Positions 27,668-35,450 of a stretch of DNA of 64,000 nt are shown here, in pieces. A model generated the notes under the pieces. It was given only the letters and a program-made list of their open reading frames with translations, was not told the origin of the DNA and ran no database searches. The DNA is from Pelagibacterium lentulum (lineage in GTDB: Bacteria; Pseudomonadota; Alphaproteobacteria; Rhizobiales; Devosiaceae): NCBI RefSeq assembly GCF_003992625.1, contig NZ_RZMW01000008.1, positions 186,001 through 250,000 of the forward strand, written 5' to 3'. The position numbers were made by a program, and so were the translations under genes. Positions within the stretch are counted from its first letter, which is position 1. The number at the start of each line of letters is the position of its first letter.

Positions 27668-27698
27668 GGTACACTACAAGGTACACCGAGGGGTACAC
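27668..27698 (+). promoter_or_regulatory. Three ggtacac repeats, 12-bp spacing (candidate integrase arm sites)
   Basis: ggtacac occurs at 27668, 27680 and 27692, exactly 12 bp apart, about 55 bp inside attL and just before the integrase gene. The right end of the element carries a similar set. This matches the arm-site layout of lambda-type integrases. Confidence 0.65.
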
Positions 27699-27704
27699 TC
27701 TGTA

Positions 27705-29099
27705 ATGCTTATGGCAGTTCCTTTCCTACAGAAACGGGGCAATTCTTATCGCTACAGGCGAAAGATTCCTGAACACCTACGTGACATTCTCGGAAAGCGA
27801 GAGATAGCGATTCCACTTGGTAAGTCTGAGCCGGAAGCGCTCAAGCACTACGCCAAGGCACATGCTCAGGCTGAAAAGCTGTTGATAACCGCTAGCCTTC
27901 CACAGTCCACCCCAACAGCCTTAGATCACTTCAAGGCCGCCCAAAGGCAAATTGAGGAATGGCAACTGGACCCTGAATGGGCCGGTGAAGGTGACCCTGA
28001 TTCCCCTGATGATGATGAAGCGTTTGCCCGTTCGGTTACTGCGGAAGGCATTGCTGCGAAATATCGTGAGTACCAGAGTGGTGCCCGGCAAGAGTTTTCG
28101 CCACGCGATAAGGCACTAATTCAAAGCCTGATGAGCGGAAGCCGTGCCCCGCGCCCTGCCCCAACCCTTGAGGACGCCAGAAGGCTTTATGCTGAGGAAA
28201 AGATAAACGGGGACAAGAAAAAGAGCCAGCAGCTTGAGAACATATTCAAGCTGATTGCGCCGGTGGTGAAGCTGAACCGTCCCTTGGCAGAATTGCGCAG
28301 GGCAGACGCCAAGGAAATAAGGGACTGCCTGTTAGACGGAAGAAAGCCCCAGTCAGCCCAACGCTACCTCAATACGCTTCGGTCATTGGTCAATCACGCG
28401 ATCAGGGAATATGAACTGACCGGCGTAAACAACCCATTCGATAGTTTGCCTGTCAGTAATAAAGAGGAAGCCACGCCCGACAAAACCAAGCGGGATGCCT
28501 TCACTGAGGTTGAACTGAGCAGAACACGCGCCCGTGTGCTTTCGATGGCACGGGACGATGTTCAATTAATATGGCGCATATTGGAGAACACGGGTTGCCG
28601 CCCAGCGGAAGTGTCAGGGCTTCGCGTTGAGGACGTGCTTCTTAATCACCCTATCCCTCACATTGTTGTCGAATGGCACGATGCCAGACGCATAAAGACC
28701 CTTTCATCACGGCGGAAGGTTCCCCTGATAGGTGACGCGCTCGAAGCCGCGAAAGAAGCCATTGATGCCGCTGGTGATGGACCGGGGCTGTTCCCTGCTT
28801 ATTTCCGTGAAGGTGGCGCAGATAGCCTGTCAGCCGCACTCGGAAAGCACGTAAGGGCATGTGTGACCCGGAAAGAGGTTGTGACCTATTCCCTTCGTCA
28901 CCGCATTGATTCTCGCTTAGAGGTCGCCAAGGTTCAGCCGTACACGATTGACCGCGTGATGGGGCATACCAGCGGCAAAATCGGTGAAGTCTATGGCGGG
29001 GAGTATGCTGACTTGCTCAGGGCCAAAGAAGCCCTTGAAGCGGCCCTGTCTCCTGAAATCACAGCACAGCTAAAAGCGATACAGCCGAACGCGCAGTAA
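27705..29099 (+). CDS. Tyrosine-type site-specific integrase
   Basis: 464 residues. The N-terminus KRGNSYRYRRKIPEHLRDIL is a DUF6538-type arm domain common in alphaproteobacterial tRNA-targeted integrases. The catalytic residues are visible: Arg299 (NTGCRPAEVSGLR), Lys338 (SRRKVPL), the box at Tyr395-x-x-Arg398 (YSLRH, with Tyr instead of the usual His), His421 (MGHTSGK) and nucleophile Tyr430 (YGGEY). An in-frame ATG at 27711 is an alternative start. Position beside attL and the tRNA 3' end shows it catalyses integration and excision of this element. Confidence 0.95.
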   Translation: MLMAVPFLQKRGNSYRYRRKIPEHLRDILGKREIAIPLGKSEPEALKHYAKAHAQAEKLLITASLPQSTPTALDHFKAAQRQIEEWQLDPEWAGEGDPDSPDDDEAFARSVTAEGIAAKYREYQSGARQEFSPRDKALIQSLMSGSRAPRPAPTLEDARRLYAEEKINGDKKKSQQLENIFKLIAPVVKLNRPLAELRRADAKEIRDCLLDGRKPQSAQRYLNTLRSLVNHAIREYELTGVNNPFDSLPVSNKEEATPDKTKRDAFTEVELSRTRARVLSMARDDVQLIWRILENTGCRPAEVSGLRVEDVLLNHPIPHIVVEWHDARRIKTLSSRRKVPLIGDALEAAKEAIDAAGDGPGLFPAYFREGGADSLSAALGKHVRACVTRKEVVTYSLRHRIDSRLEVAKVQPYTIDRVMGHTSGKIGEVYGGEYADLLRAKEALEAALSPEITAQLKAIQPNAQ

Positions 29100-29253
29100 G
29101 CCCCTCGGCAGGGCCATAGGTGCGCGTTCAGCGTCGTTCGGTTCTCTTGGGGTTTCCCTCAAGTGCCGCACTGACTCTGCGTTCGATTCTGCCTGTGGTC
29201 CTGTTTAGGGGCTTTCTGAGCCAGACTTTCAACCGCCAAAACAGGATAAGACA

Positions 29254-29592
29254 ATGAGCGGTAGCTTCAATCAAAGCGGTATTTTTTCACGGGTTACGGC
29301 ATTTGGTGCTGAGATTAAGGAAACGATCAAACAGGCAGTGAACCGAAACCTCGATTGCTTCGTCAGTGACGGGAAAGTGGTCAGCATGTTCATCCGCAAT
29401 CCCCTTACCGGCACCGAGGTCTATATCGAGAGGACCGAAGAGAACTTGGGTTGGGGATGGAACAAAAGCGAGGCAAACCGCCTCGATGGATGGGACCGTG
29501 AGTTTTTCCTTGGGCGTCTCCGGGGCGATATTAGCGGCATCAAGCGTTCACTCCCGTTCACCAAGCGCCAACGGAAGGGGCAAGCGGTATGA
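29254..29592 (+). CDS. Hypothetical protein
   Basis: 112-residue soluble protein with no recognised family. A good ribosome-binding site (aggat) precedes the ATG. Highlights are FIRNPLTGTEVYIERTEEN and WDREFFLGRLRGDISGIKR, an acidic/basic alternating sequence that could be a small DNA- or protein-binding domain. Its stop overlaps the next gene's start by 4 nt (ATGA), so the two are translationally coupled. Confidence 0.7.
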   Translation: MSGSFNQSGIFSRVTAFGAEIKETIKQAVNRNLDCFVSDGKVVSMFIRNPLTGTEVYIERTEENLGWGWNKSEANRLDGWDREFFLGRLRGDISGIKRSLPFTKRQRKGQAV

Positions 29593-29801
29593 CTGTCCTT
29601 GTTGCGGCCATTTCGGGCATCGGCGCTTTTCTTGTGGTCAACACGTTCCTTGGGATTGTCCGGGCGATTGCCAGCGGTTCCATCCCGGCCATAGGCATCA
29701 TTTTGCATCTTTCACCGCTTGCCGTGCCGATCAGGTGCGCAGGATGGTTTGTCGCGGTATGGGCTGGATGGTCCGTCTTTGACGCGATGGGCGGAATGTA
29801 G
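29589..29801 (+). CDS. Small hydrophobic membrane protein
   Basis: 70 residues, nearly all hydrophobic, with two predicted transmembrane segments (VLVAAISGIGAFLVVNTFLG and the region ending GWFVAVWAGWSVF). Coupled to the preceding gene through an ATGA overlap and followed by a hairpin terminator 26 nt later, which defines a two-gene transcript. Family unknown. Confidence 0.65.
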   Translation: MTVLVAAISGIGAFLVVNTFLGIVRAIASGSIPAIGIILHLSPLAVPIRCAGWFVAVWAGWSVFDAMGGM

Positions 29802-29826
29802 CCCGTAGGGCATTGACGATGACTGA

Positions 29827-29862
29827 GGGCGTTCTGGTGTGGATCATCGGGACGCCCTTTTT
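29827..29862 (+). terminator. Rho-independent terminator
   Basis: Stem gggcgt/acgccc followed by ttttt, just after the two-gene unit 29254-29801. The 73-codon frame through this region is not supported as a gene. Confidence 0.75.
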
Positions 29863-30357
29863 CGTTGCCCGCGCTGCCCGTACCGAACTACCGGATTTAT
29901 TCTCCGGTAGTCGCGCACCTACCCACAGCACCCTCAAGACTGACGAGATAAGCAACATCTGCCGAACCGATGTAGGTCTCAAACTCGGTCGGGACTTGGT
30001 GACTGTCTTGGTTCGGACGAAAAACGCTATGTAGATCGAACCTGTTTAGGTCTGCGTCCCGGCAAGCAAATGACTATTGTATCCGAAGGACTACAAAGCA
30101 TCTGATGCGGGGCACTCTGGATCGACTCTTTAAGAAGATGCTCAACGCAGACGAGGCTCAGTTTAATCGGATTAAAGTGAGTGCTGGGAGGGTTCGCATC
30201 ACCATGCTGAACACCCTCAGATATTCTGCGGTAGTCGAGAACCGCAACCTAAACGCAAATGAGACTACCCTTCATCCGATGAATAGAAAGACAAGCGGGA
30301 CATTGAATGAGGGATTTCCGCACTAAAAGATTGCCGGTTGAAGGGCCTGTCCGATTC

Positions 30358-30400
30358 AGGGCTGTCCCAGCCCCACGCAACACACCGGAAAGACCGCCCC
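30358..30400. repeat. Partial copy of the element repeat family
   Basis: About 43 bp beginning agggctgtcccagccccacg and ending ggaaagaccgcccc match the 3' part of the copy at 33326-33439 (shared agggct, cccag, acaccg and aaagaccgcccc) with a 3-base gap. Confidence 0.5.
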
Positions 30401-30469
30401 CGGGTGAGGTTGAGCAGAATATGACATGTGCGCGTACCACACTAAGGGAGTGGGGCACCTGAAATAGAA

Positions 30470-30493
30470 AGCCCCGCCTCGAAAGGCAGGGCT
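30470..30493 (-). terminator. Terminator of two small membrane-protein genes
   Basis: Stem agccccgcct/aggcagggct (one mismatch) with loop cgaa; on the - strand a T-rich tract follows. Confidence 0.65.
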
Positions 30494-30604
30494 GTCAGTC
30501 TTTGGGCTTGGTATCGCCTTATATGACTCGCCACCCGAAAGTGGACTTGAGGCGCACTACAGTTTCCCGCAAGCGCAATCGTCGGTATTCTAGTGTAGCA
30601 AGCG

Positions 30605-30730
30605 TCACTCGGCGGGGTGATGCTGACCGTTCTTCTTGTCGCCATAGCCGTAAATGCGCATAGCGATATAGGCCATCGCAAGGATGACCAAGGGAGCGCC
30701 ATAGAGGGCGTAGATCGTAAATGCGGTCAT
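30605..30730 (-). CDS. 41-residue membrane protein
   Basis: Short gene starting at ATG 30730 behind a perfect AAGGAG ribosome-binding site. One transmembrane segment (YALYGAPLVILAMAYIAMRI) then a basic, His-rich tail (GDKKNGQHHPAE). It overlaps the preceding gene by 4 nt (ATGA), so the two are coupled. Single-span proteins of this type often regulate a larger membrane protein; here the upstream partner (30727-30963) is itself a small membrane protein. Not recognised. Confidence 0.65.
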   Translation of the reverse strand: MTAFTIYALYGAPLVILAMAYIAMRIYGYGDKKNGQHHPAE

Positions 30731-30963
30731 CTCAGGCTCCTTAAGGAACGTCTCGCCAACCAATTTAGTGCGAAACCGGACAAAAGCCAAATCACGCTTG
30801 AAAGAACAAAGTTGACCGGCGGTACATCGGCTGCCGTTGAAAGCCCCAGCGTCACCGCAATGAGCGGGGCAAACACACCAGTGATAACGATACCAGACCC
30901 CAGCGCGTTCAGCCATGTGGCGAACAATTTAAGCCGCTCGTTGTAAACTGCATCTTGATCCAT
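30727..30963 (-). CDS. Small two-pass membrane protein
   Basis: 78 residues: a short polar N-terminus (DQDAVYNERLKLFATWLNAL) and two transmembrane segments (GSGIVITGVFAPLIAVTLGL and NFVLSSVIWLLSGFALNWLA), with a basic end RRSLRSLR. Translationally coupled to the 41-residue gene downstream. No family recognised. Confidence 0.6.
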   Translation of the reverse strand: MDQDAVYNERLKLFATWLNALGSGIVITGVFAPLIAVTLGLSTAADVPPVNFVLSSVIWLLSGFALNWLARRSLRSLR

Positions 30964-31046
30964 ATCGCGCTTATATCTCGATTCTACGCCGCGTCATGCC
31001 CTTGGTTATGCTTTACATTTGGGATTTACCCGGCAATTGGTGACGG

Positions 31047-31532
31047 ATGACACTCAAGCACCGCATTATCGTTGGCACTCTGATTGCTGCTGGAGCGGCC
31101 AGCATTGTCGTACCGCTTGCACTATCATTCTCAGCAGCCCTAGCGCCGATGCTCTCTGCATCCCCTGTTATGGCCGAACAGCCGCAATTTGATCTATGCC
31201 CAGCCGGTGAACGGCGCACCGAGGCAACTGTTTGCGTATGGGACGGTGATACCGTGGTCCTTTATGGGGAACGCATACGGCTTGAGGGAATCGATACGCC
31301 TGAGCGCACAGGGTATGATTGTGATGCCGAACTTGAACTGGCGATGGAAGCAACCTACCGCCTGCAAGAAATACTCAATAGCCACGAATGGGAACTGGTG
31401 AGGTCCGGCCAAGACCGCTACCAGCGCACCCTTGGGCATTTCCGTATTGGTGACACGACAGCAGGCCAAATGCTGATGAATGAAGGTCTTGCCCGTGAAT
31501 GGCCCGATGGTGAGCGGTTCTGGTGCGAATAG
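31047..31532 (+). CDS. Thermonuclease (SNase-like) with N-terminal signal/anchor
   Basis: 161 residues. A long hydrophobic N-terminus (residues 8-40) ending at SPVMA-EQ reads as a signal peptide or anchor, so the enzyme would act outside the cytoplasm. The SNase core has the calcium/active-site motif DGDTVV ... RIRLEGIDTPE and the later catalytic segment DRYQRTLGHFRIG. Such exported nucleases are common cargo on mobile elements. Monocistronic with an island-type intergenic region on both sides. Confidence 0.85.
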   Translation: MTLKHRIIVGTLIAAGAASIVVPLALSFSAALAPMLSASPVMAEQPQFDLCPAGERRTEATVCVWDGDTVVLYGERIRLEGIDTPERTGYDCDAELELAMEATYRLQEILNSHEWELVRSGQDRYQRTLGHFRIGDTTAGQMLMNEGLAREWPDGERFWCE

Positions 31533-31786
31533 CCGGTGTCAATGCTTCCCTCGAAGCCACTTCAGAACCCTGCAAGCCCAAAGAATCTCTCCTCAGTTCA
31601 CCAAGGACGAAGTTGAGTACGCCATGAAGCTTGCTCGAACGGCAAACGGCGACAACCGAATATAGCCACAGCAATCGCGAGCCGCACAAAGCCCCAACGT
31701 TCCACCTCATCGGGCGAGGGCAAAACGAGCTTGCTTGGCAATTTAAGGCAATTGTGGCTACCTTGGCGAAGCGATTGGGGGAAACA

Positions 31787-32953
31787 ATGTCCGAAGCAAC
31801 AAAGCCGCTAATTCAGTTCCAACCAATGGGAACTGAACCAATCATATTAAAAGACAAAGCAGAAGCTAAAGAGTTCTTGAATAGCGAGCAGAATTGTTGG
31901 CAGTGGCTTCAATCAAGCAAGGAGCCCGACGCCGACAAACTCCACCAATATGTGCAAAGTCAATTCAGAGCTTTACACCAAGGCTTAGCGCGAAATCAAT
32001 TCTCTCAGCTTGAGGTGAAGTTCACCAAAACCACCATTCCAACGTCCCGCTCCACGCTGTTTCAATTTATCGAAACGGTGCGAGCTAACGATGAGAAGCT
32101 CGCCATCGCAATTGCGGGGCTCACTTGGGGCATGGCTGAAATCAAACTAGGCCACCCTATGACATTGGCCGCGTTATCATCCCTAGTGACCTTTTGCGAG
32201 GGTGTTACACCAGAAAGCGCAGCAGCAATTCGCACCCAGCTGGATGAGGTGTTAGCCCGCTATAAACGCAGTGAAAGTGCGACGCGCGGATGGGCAAAAC
32301 GTCTGGAAAGTGAGCTTGATGCGTCCCGCCAGACTACCTCACGTGTTGTTTCGCTAGGCCGTAGATACGCTAAACACAAGCTTCGTTTCCAGCGAAAGAG
32401 TGATGACGCGAGGATTGAGAGCGCAATTGGTGAACTCAACGAAACGCGCAGAGTCTATATGGAATACATGGCCCTCAGTGCGCCGGTGTCCTATTGGCAG
32501 GCCAAGGCGGCATCACATCGCAAGCGGGAGGGGACACTAAAAAACGTGGCTATCTGTTATGCCCTAGGCGCAGGAATTGTTGTCGTTGTGGCGCTCTTTT
32601 GCTTGGCAAAGTTCGCACTTCAGGCGGCTTCACAAGAGGCTCACACCAGCGTTCTCCTGATTTATGCGGGCATTGGCGTGGTCATTACAACCATCGGCTT
32701 TTGGATCGGTAGGGTTATCACGCGCCTATACCTATCAGAAGCTCATCTAGCCGTTGATGCGGAAGAGCGCGCGACCATGGTGCAAACATACCTTGCACTC
32801 ACTAACGTAAATCAAGCATCCGCTGAGGACCGAACTATCGTTCTAGCATCGCTCTTCCGCCCAACTGAAGATGGAATTGTCAAGGATGATGGCGCTCCTG
32901 ACTTCTCCGCGGCTGGTGTTCTGTCTCGCTTCAGTACGTCCGGCGGCGGGTGA
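31787..32953 (+). CDS. Two-pass membrane protein with large cytoplasmic domain (DUF6161-like)
   Basis: 388 residues from ATG 31787, which has the GGGGGA ribosome-binding site seen at several island genes. No signal peptide. A soluble N-terminal part of about 250 residues (EAKEFLNSEQNCWQWL, WGMAEIKLGHPMTLAALSS) is followed by two transmembrane segments at about 254-276 and 289-311 and a tail with the RLYLSEAHLAVDAEERATM motif and AGVLSRFSTSGGG. From memory it resembles DUF6161 membrane proteins of unknown function. The topology, a cytoplasmic sensor-like domain anchored by two helices, is reminiscent of some phage-defence effectors, but this is not shown. Confidence 0.7.
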   Translation: MSEATKPLIQFQPMGTEPIILKDKAEAKEFLNSEQNCWQWLQSSKEPDADKLHQYVQSQFRALHQGLARNQFSQLEVKFTKTTIPTSRSTLFQFIETVRANDEKLAIAIAGLTWGMAEIKLGHPMTLAALSSLVTFCEGVTPESAAAIRTQLDEVLARYKRSESATRGWAKRLESELDASRQTTSRVVSLGRRYAKHKLRFQRKSDDARIESAIGELNETRRVYMEYMALSAPVSYWQAKAASHRKREGTLKNVAICYALGAGIVVVVALFCLAKFALQAASQEAHTSVLLIYAGIGVVITTIGFWIGRVITRLYLSEAHLAVDAEERATMVQTYLALTNVNQASAEDRTIVLASLFRPTEDGIVKDDGAPDFSAAGVLSRFSTSGGG

Positions 32954-32974
32954 GGTGGATCGTTAGGACGACAC

Positions 32975-33247
32975 CTATCTTGATCGGTATTGCTCAATCA
33001 TCGCGTCTGTAACGTCATCCACGTAACAGATTGGACTCTGCCCGCCCGGACGCGACCAAGCACTTCGCCCACCACATTGGCTACCATTCGCTGCCCGATT
33101 ATAGGGGCAAGGGCAGTTTCCATGCCGCTGAAGGTAACTCGACACGCTTTCGTGAACTATCTGCTCAGCAATTTCCGCGCGGCTTTGTCCATAAGTAGCC
33201 TGCACGAGCACAAATGTGATGCTGAGCGCCACTATCCAGCGTTTCAT
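32975..33247 (-). CDS. Small secreted cysteine-rich protein
   Basis: 90 residues: signal peptide (VALSITFVLVQATYGQ), then a short domain with four cysteines in the pattern GNCPCPYNRAANGSQCGGRSAWSR (split here by position) and SPICYVDDV. The CPCPYN...CGGRSA pattern belongs to a small secreted family recalled from other alphaproteobacteria, often near SNase-type nucleases. It starts at ATG 33247 behind a GGGGGA-type ribosome-binding site. Confidence 0.7.
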   Translation of the reverse strand: MKRWIVALSITFVLVQATYGQSRAEIAEQIVHESVSSYLQRHGNCPCPYNRAANGSQCGGRSAWSRPGGQSPICYVDDVTDAMIEQYRSR

Positions 33248-33629
33248 TCGGTTCCCCCAAACCTACGCCGGTATCAAAACATGTCATTGGACGGGGAGTC
33301 GAGACGGTCATTTCGTGCGCTTCAAGAACCACCCTGCCCCCTCAGATCATTTCAACCGCACCCCAGTTCATTCCTACTTGTTATAGCCCGGTCCGTGAGG
33401 GCTACCCCAGTCCCCAAATACACCGAAAAGACCGCCCCGACTGCGGCTGCTAGTGCATGGTTTGGGGCATGTGCGGCGCAGTTTGTGGCGCTTCAAAGCA
33501 TCATTTTCTTGTAATTGTACGACACAATTGCCTTGGCTTTGCCATCGTCCGCAAATTAATACATGCTATCGGGAAACGCAGGGCACGGAATCTCCGTTGC
33601 ACTCATAGGGCACTGCCAGACAACGAATA
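33248..33629. other. 382-bp intergenic region with repeat
   Basis: No supported gene. Holds the promoter side of the secreted protein (-) and of the SRPBCC gene (+), plus the full copy of the element repeat at 33326-33439. Confidence 0.5.
33326..33439. repeat. Element repeat, full copy (left of SRPBCC gene)
   Basis: Positions 33326-33403 match 34640-34717 at about 70 of 78 bases without gaps, as a direct repeat. The remaining part (33398-33439) matches 30358-30400. The two 78-bp copies bracket exactly the SRPBCC gene at 33630-34598. Confidence 0.85.
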
Positions 33630-34598
33630 ATGACGACTAATTCATCAGTCCCGCAGCCGATCATTCGGCGGCTCGCAATCGCCTTTGTCTTCGCTCTGGC
33701 ATACGGGCTTCTGCTCTATCTTCTGATATGGGTAAACGATACCGAGAGCCTGTCATTCATCGCTGGCCTCTTCTTGCTGCCCATGGCTGTTGCGGGAGTG
33801 GCGACGAGTGTAGCCGACCCCACTGGCCGGGGGCCGCTCTGGCCGCATATTCGTAACGGTTGGATCGTCATCGCATTGCTCGTCGTCATCACCATGGTTC
33901 TCTTTCGGGAAGGCGGGATTTGCGTTGCCATGGCTGCCCCCTGCTTTCTTGTAGGGTCTGCTGCCGGTTCTGCGTTGACATTATGGCTATTGCGGCAGTT
34001 TCAGTCGCCGCGATCAACAACACTTGTCATTGTCCTGCCCTTGCTGGGATTTCCTATTGAACCGCATTTGAGCTACCCGGAATACGCAGGCGAAGTGACA
34101 ACCGTGATCGAGATCGCGGCACCCCCATCGACTGTTTGGCAAAATACGGTGGAAATACCAGCTATCGACCCTGCGGAACTGCCGTTCACCTTTAGCCACC
34201 ACGTTGTTGGTGTTCCACACCCCGAAAATGCTGTCATCGTAGGAGAAGGTGTGGGGGCGGTCCGTCAGTTAAGCTGGACGAAGGGCGTTCGCTTTGAGGA
34301 GGTCGTAACGCGCTGGGATCAAGATCGTCATCTGGCTTGGGATTTTCGTTTCGGACCAGACTCTATCCCTGACGCGGTTGAGGCACATATTGAGGTCGAT
34401 AGCTCTTACCTCAAGCTTGCCAATGGCGAATACACGCTTGAACTGCTGCCAAACGGAAACACCCGGCTCTCGCTTACAACGCGCTATTGGATAGCGACAC
34501 CGATCAATGCCTATTGCAAGCTTTGGGGAACGATATTCCTCAACGATTTTCACGGCGCGGTGTTGAAGATCATCAAGGACCGGTCCGAGCGAGTATAG
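33630..34598 (+). CDS. Membrane-anchored SRPBCC (START-like) protein
   Basis: 322 residues. The first 145 contain four or five transmembrane segments (RLAIAFVFALAYGLLLYLLI, AGLFLLPMAVAGVA, WIVIALLVVITMVLF, LVIVLPLLGFPI). The C-terminal ~170 residues form an SRPBCC-type hydrophobic-ligand fold: VTTVIEIAAPPSTVWQN, WTKGVRFEEVVTRW, HLAWDFRFGPDS and GNTRLSLTTRYWI. This resembles SRPBCC proteins seen next to polyketide/lipid genes, but no such neighbour exists here. The gene stands alone between two 90%-identical 78-bp repeats. Confidence 0.75.
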   Translation: MTTNSSVPQPIIRRLAIAFVFALAYGLLLYLLIWVNDTESLSFIAGLFLLPMAVAGVATSVADPTGRGPLWPHIRNGWIVIALLVVITMVLFREGGICVAMAAPCFLVGSAAGSALTLWLLRQFQSPRSTTLVIVLPLLGFPIEPHLSYPEYAGEVTTVIEIAAPPSTVWQNTVEIPAIDPAELPFTFSHHVVGVPHPENAVIVGEGVGAVRQLSWTKGVRFEEVVTRWDQDRHLAWDFRFGPDSIPDAVEAHIEVDSSYLKLANGEYTLELLPNGNTRLSLTTRYWIATPINAYCKLWGTIFLNDFHGAVLKIIKDRSERV

Positions 34599-34639
34599 GC
34601 GGGGCGGCCTGTCTGTTCGCGCAATCATCTACAGGATGA

Positions 34640-34717
34640 GAACCACCCTGCTCCCTTAGATCATTTCAACCGCATCGCAGTTCATTCCTATTTGTCATAG
34701 CTCCGTCCGTGAGGGCT
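34640..34717. repeat. Element repeat, copy right of SRPBCC gene
   Basis: Direct 78-bp copy of 33326-33403 (about 70 identities, no gaps). It begins 42 nt after the SRPBCC stop. Confidence 0.85.
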
Positions 34718-34767
34718 GTGGGTGCTGACGACCGGCAAGCCATGCCGCAGACGTTGAGTTTCGCACC

Positions 34768-34857
34768 GTGGAGTTTCGGTGTCGCGCGGTGACAGTCGAT
34801 GGCGTCCCTGCACTCGCTTGGTACTACCACGATCTGCTCGTGAAGGTGGTCGTATGA
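34768..34857 (+). CDS. Possible 29-codon ORF coupled to next gene
   Basis: From GTG 34768 the frame encodes a short hydrophobic protein ending WYYHDLLVKVVV; its stop overlaps the ATG of the next gene (ATGA). The overlap and composition suggest a real tiny phage-type gene or the end of one truncated by recombination at the upstream repeat. Too short to judge on its own. Confidence 0.3.
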   Translation: MEFRCRAVTVDGVPALAWYYHDLLVKVVV

Positions 34858-35051
34858 GGGCAGGAAGCAGAGACCTCATCACCAAGGTCATCAAGCTGCG
34901 CAACCTGCTCAAAGCCAGTCAGCAAGACCTTCGCAAGAACCCCTCGTATGGCCGTGCAGTGGCCGTTCAGAAGGACAAGAGGAAACTGAACGAGGCCATA
35001 AGTGGGCTTCGGGCCACCTTCGTCATCGTTGATGAGCATGGGGGGCGCTGA
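34854..35051 (+). CDS. Small hypothetical protein (phage block)
   Basis: 65 residues, basic and helical (RDLITKVIKLRNLLKASQQD, KLNEAISGLRATFVIVDEHG), with a GAAGGTGG ribosome-binding site before ATG 34854. Its TGA overlaps the next ATG (TGATG). First of three head-to-tail coupled mini-genes that begin the phage-derived section. Not recognised. Confidence 0.6.
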   Translation: MRAGSRDLITKVIKLRNLLKASQQDLRKNPSYGRAVAVQKDKRKLNEAISGLRATFVIVDEHGGR

Positions 35052-35242
35052 TGTGCCTACCCAGTATGCACTCCAAGAACCCTTGGCCTGACCATGAGTT
35101 CGGACCCTCGAAAGAAATCTTGCTCAGGGCGAGAGCCACAGGAGGGACGGTGATGTTTGATACCCGCACCCGCACCTTCCGTGTCCGCCCTTCGTGGCGC
35201 GTCCCCTCCATCAAGCTCAAGCGTAAGGGCCGGTGGTTCTGA
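35051..35242 (+). CDS. Small hypothetical protein (phage block)
   Basis: 63 residues, Arg-rich (RARATGGTVMFDTRTRTFRV, SIKLKRKGRW). Coupled on both sides: its ATG overlaps the previous stop and its stop overlaps the next start. Looks like a small nucleic-acid-binding phage protein by composition only. Confidence 0.55.
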   Translation: MCLPSMHSKNPWPDHEFGPSKEILLRARATGGTVMFDTRTRTFRVRPSWRVPSIKLKRKGRWF

Positions 35243-35436
35243 TGCTGGACGGAAGACAACGCGGGCTGACCCGCATCATCCGTGAGGGCTGCCCCGATCA
35301 CCCCACCTACAAAGGCAAAGGCGAAGTACCGACCGCTCACTGTGGCCGGTGCCAGACACTTCACGCGGCTTGGACTGAATTGGTCGAAGCCATGAACGAA
35401 CTTCTCGATGACGCACTGAGCGCACCTGATAGCTAG
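35242..35436 (+). CDS. Small hypothetical protein with a CxxC-like element (phage block)
   Basis: 64 residues from ATG 35242. Contains EGCPDHPTYKGKGE and HCGRCQTLH, so C-x(n)-HCxxC may form a small zinc site, then an acidic C-terminal helix (ELVEAMNELLDDALS). Third gene of the coupled trio. Confidence 0.55.
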   Translation: MLDGRQRGLTRIIREGCPDHPTYKGKGEVPTAHCGRCQTLHAAWTELVEAMNELLDDALSAPDS

Positions 35437-35450
35437 GAATGAGATTTAAT

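Larger units (their letters stand above)
30035..30604. other. 570-bp region with no supported gene
   Basis: An open frame at 30105-30326 has no ribosome-binding site or recognisable features and was not called. The region holds a short relative of an element repeat (30358-30400) and the terminator of the small - strand genes. Confidence 0.5.

Noticed and set aside
29813-30034. 73-codon + strand ORF
   Set aside because: It runs through a clear hairpin terminator and lacks a ribosome-binding site; composition is not protein-like.
30105-30326. 73-codon + strand ORF
   Set aside because: No ribosome-binding site in a suitable position, no recognisable motif, isolated between repeats.
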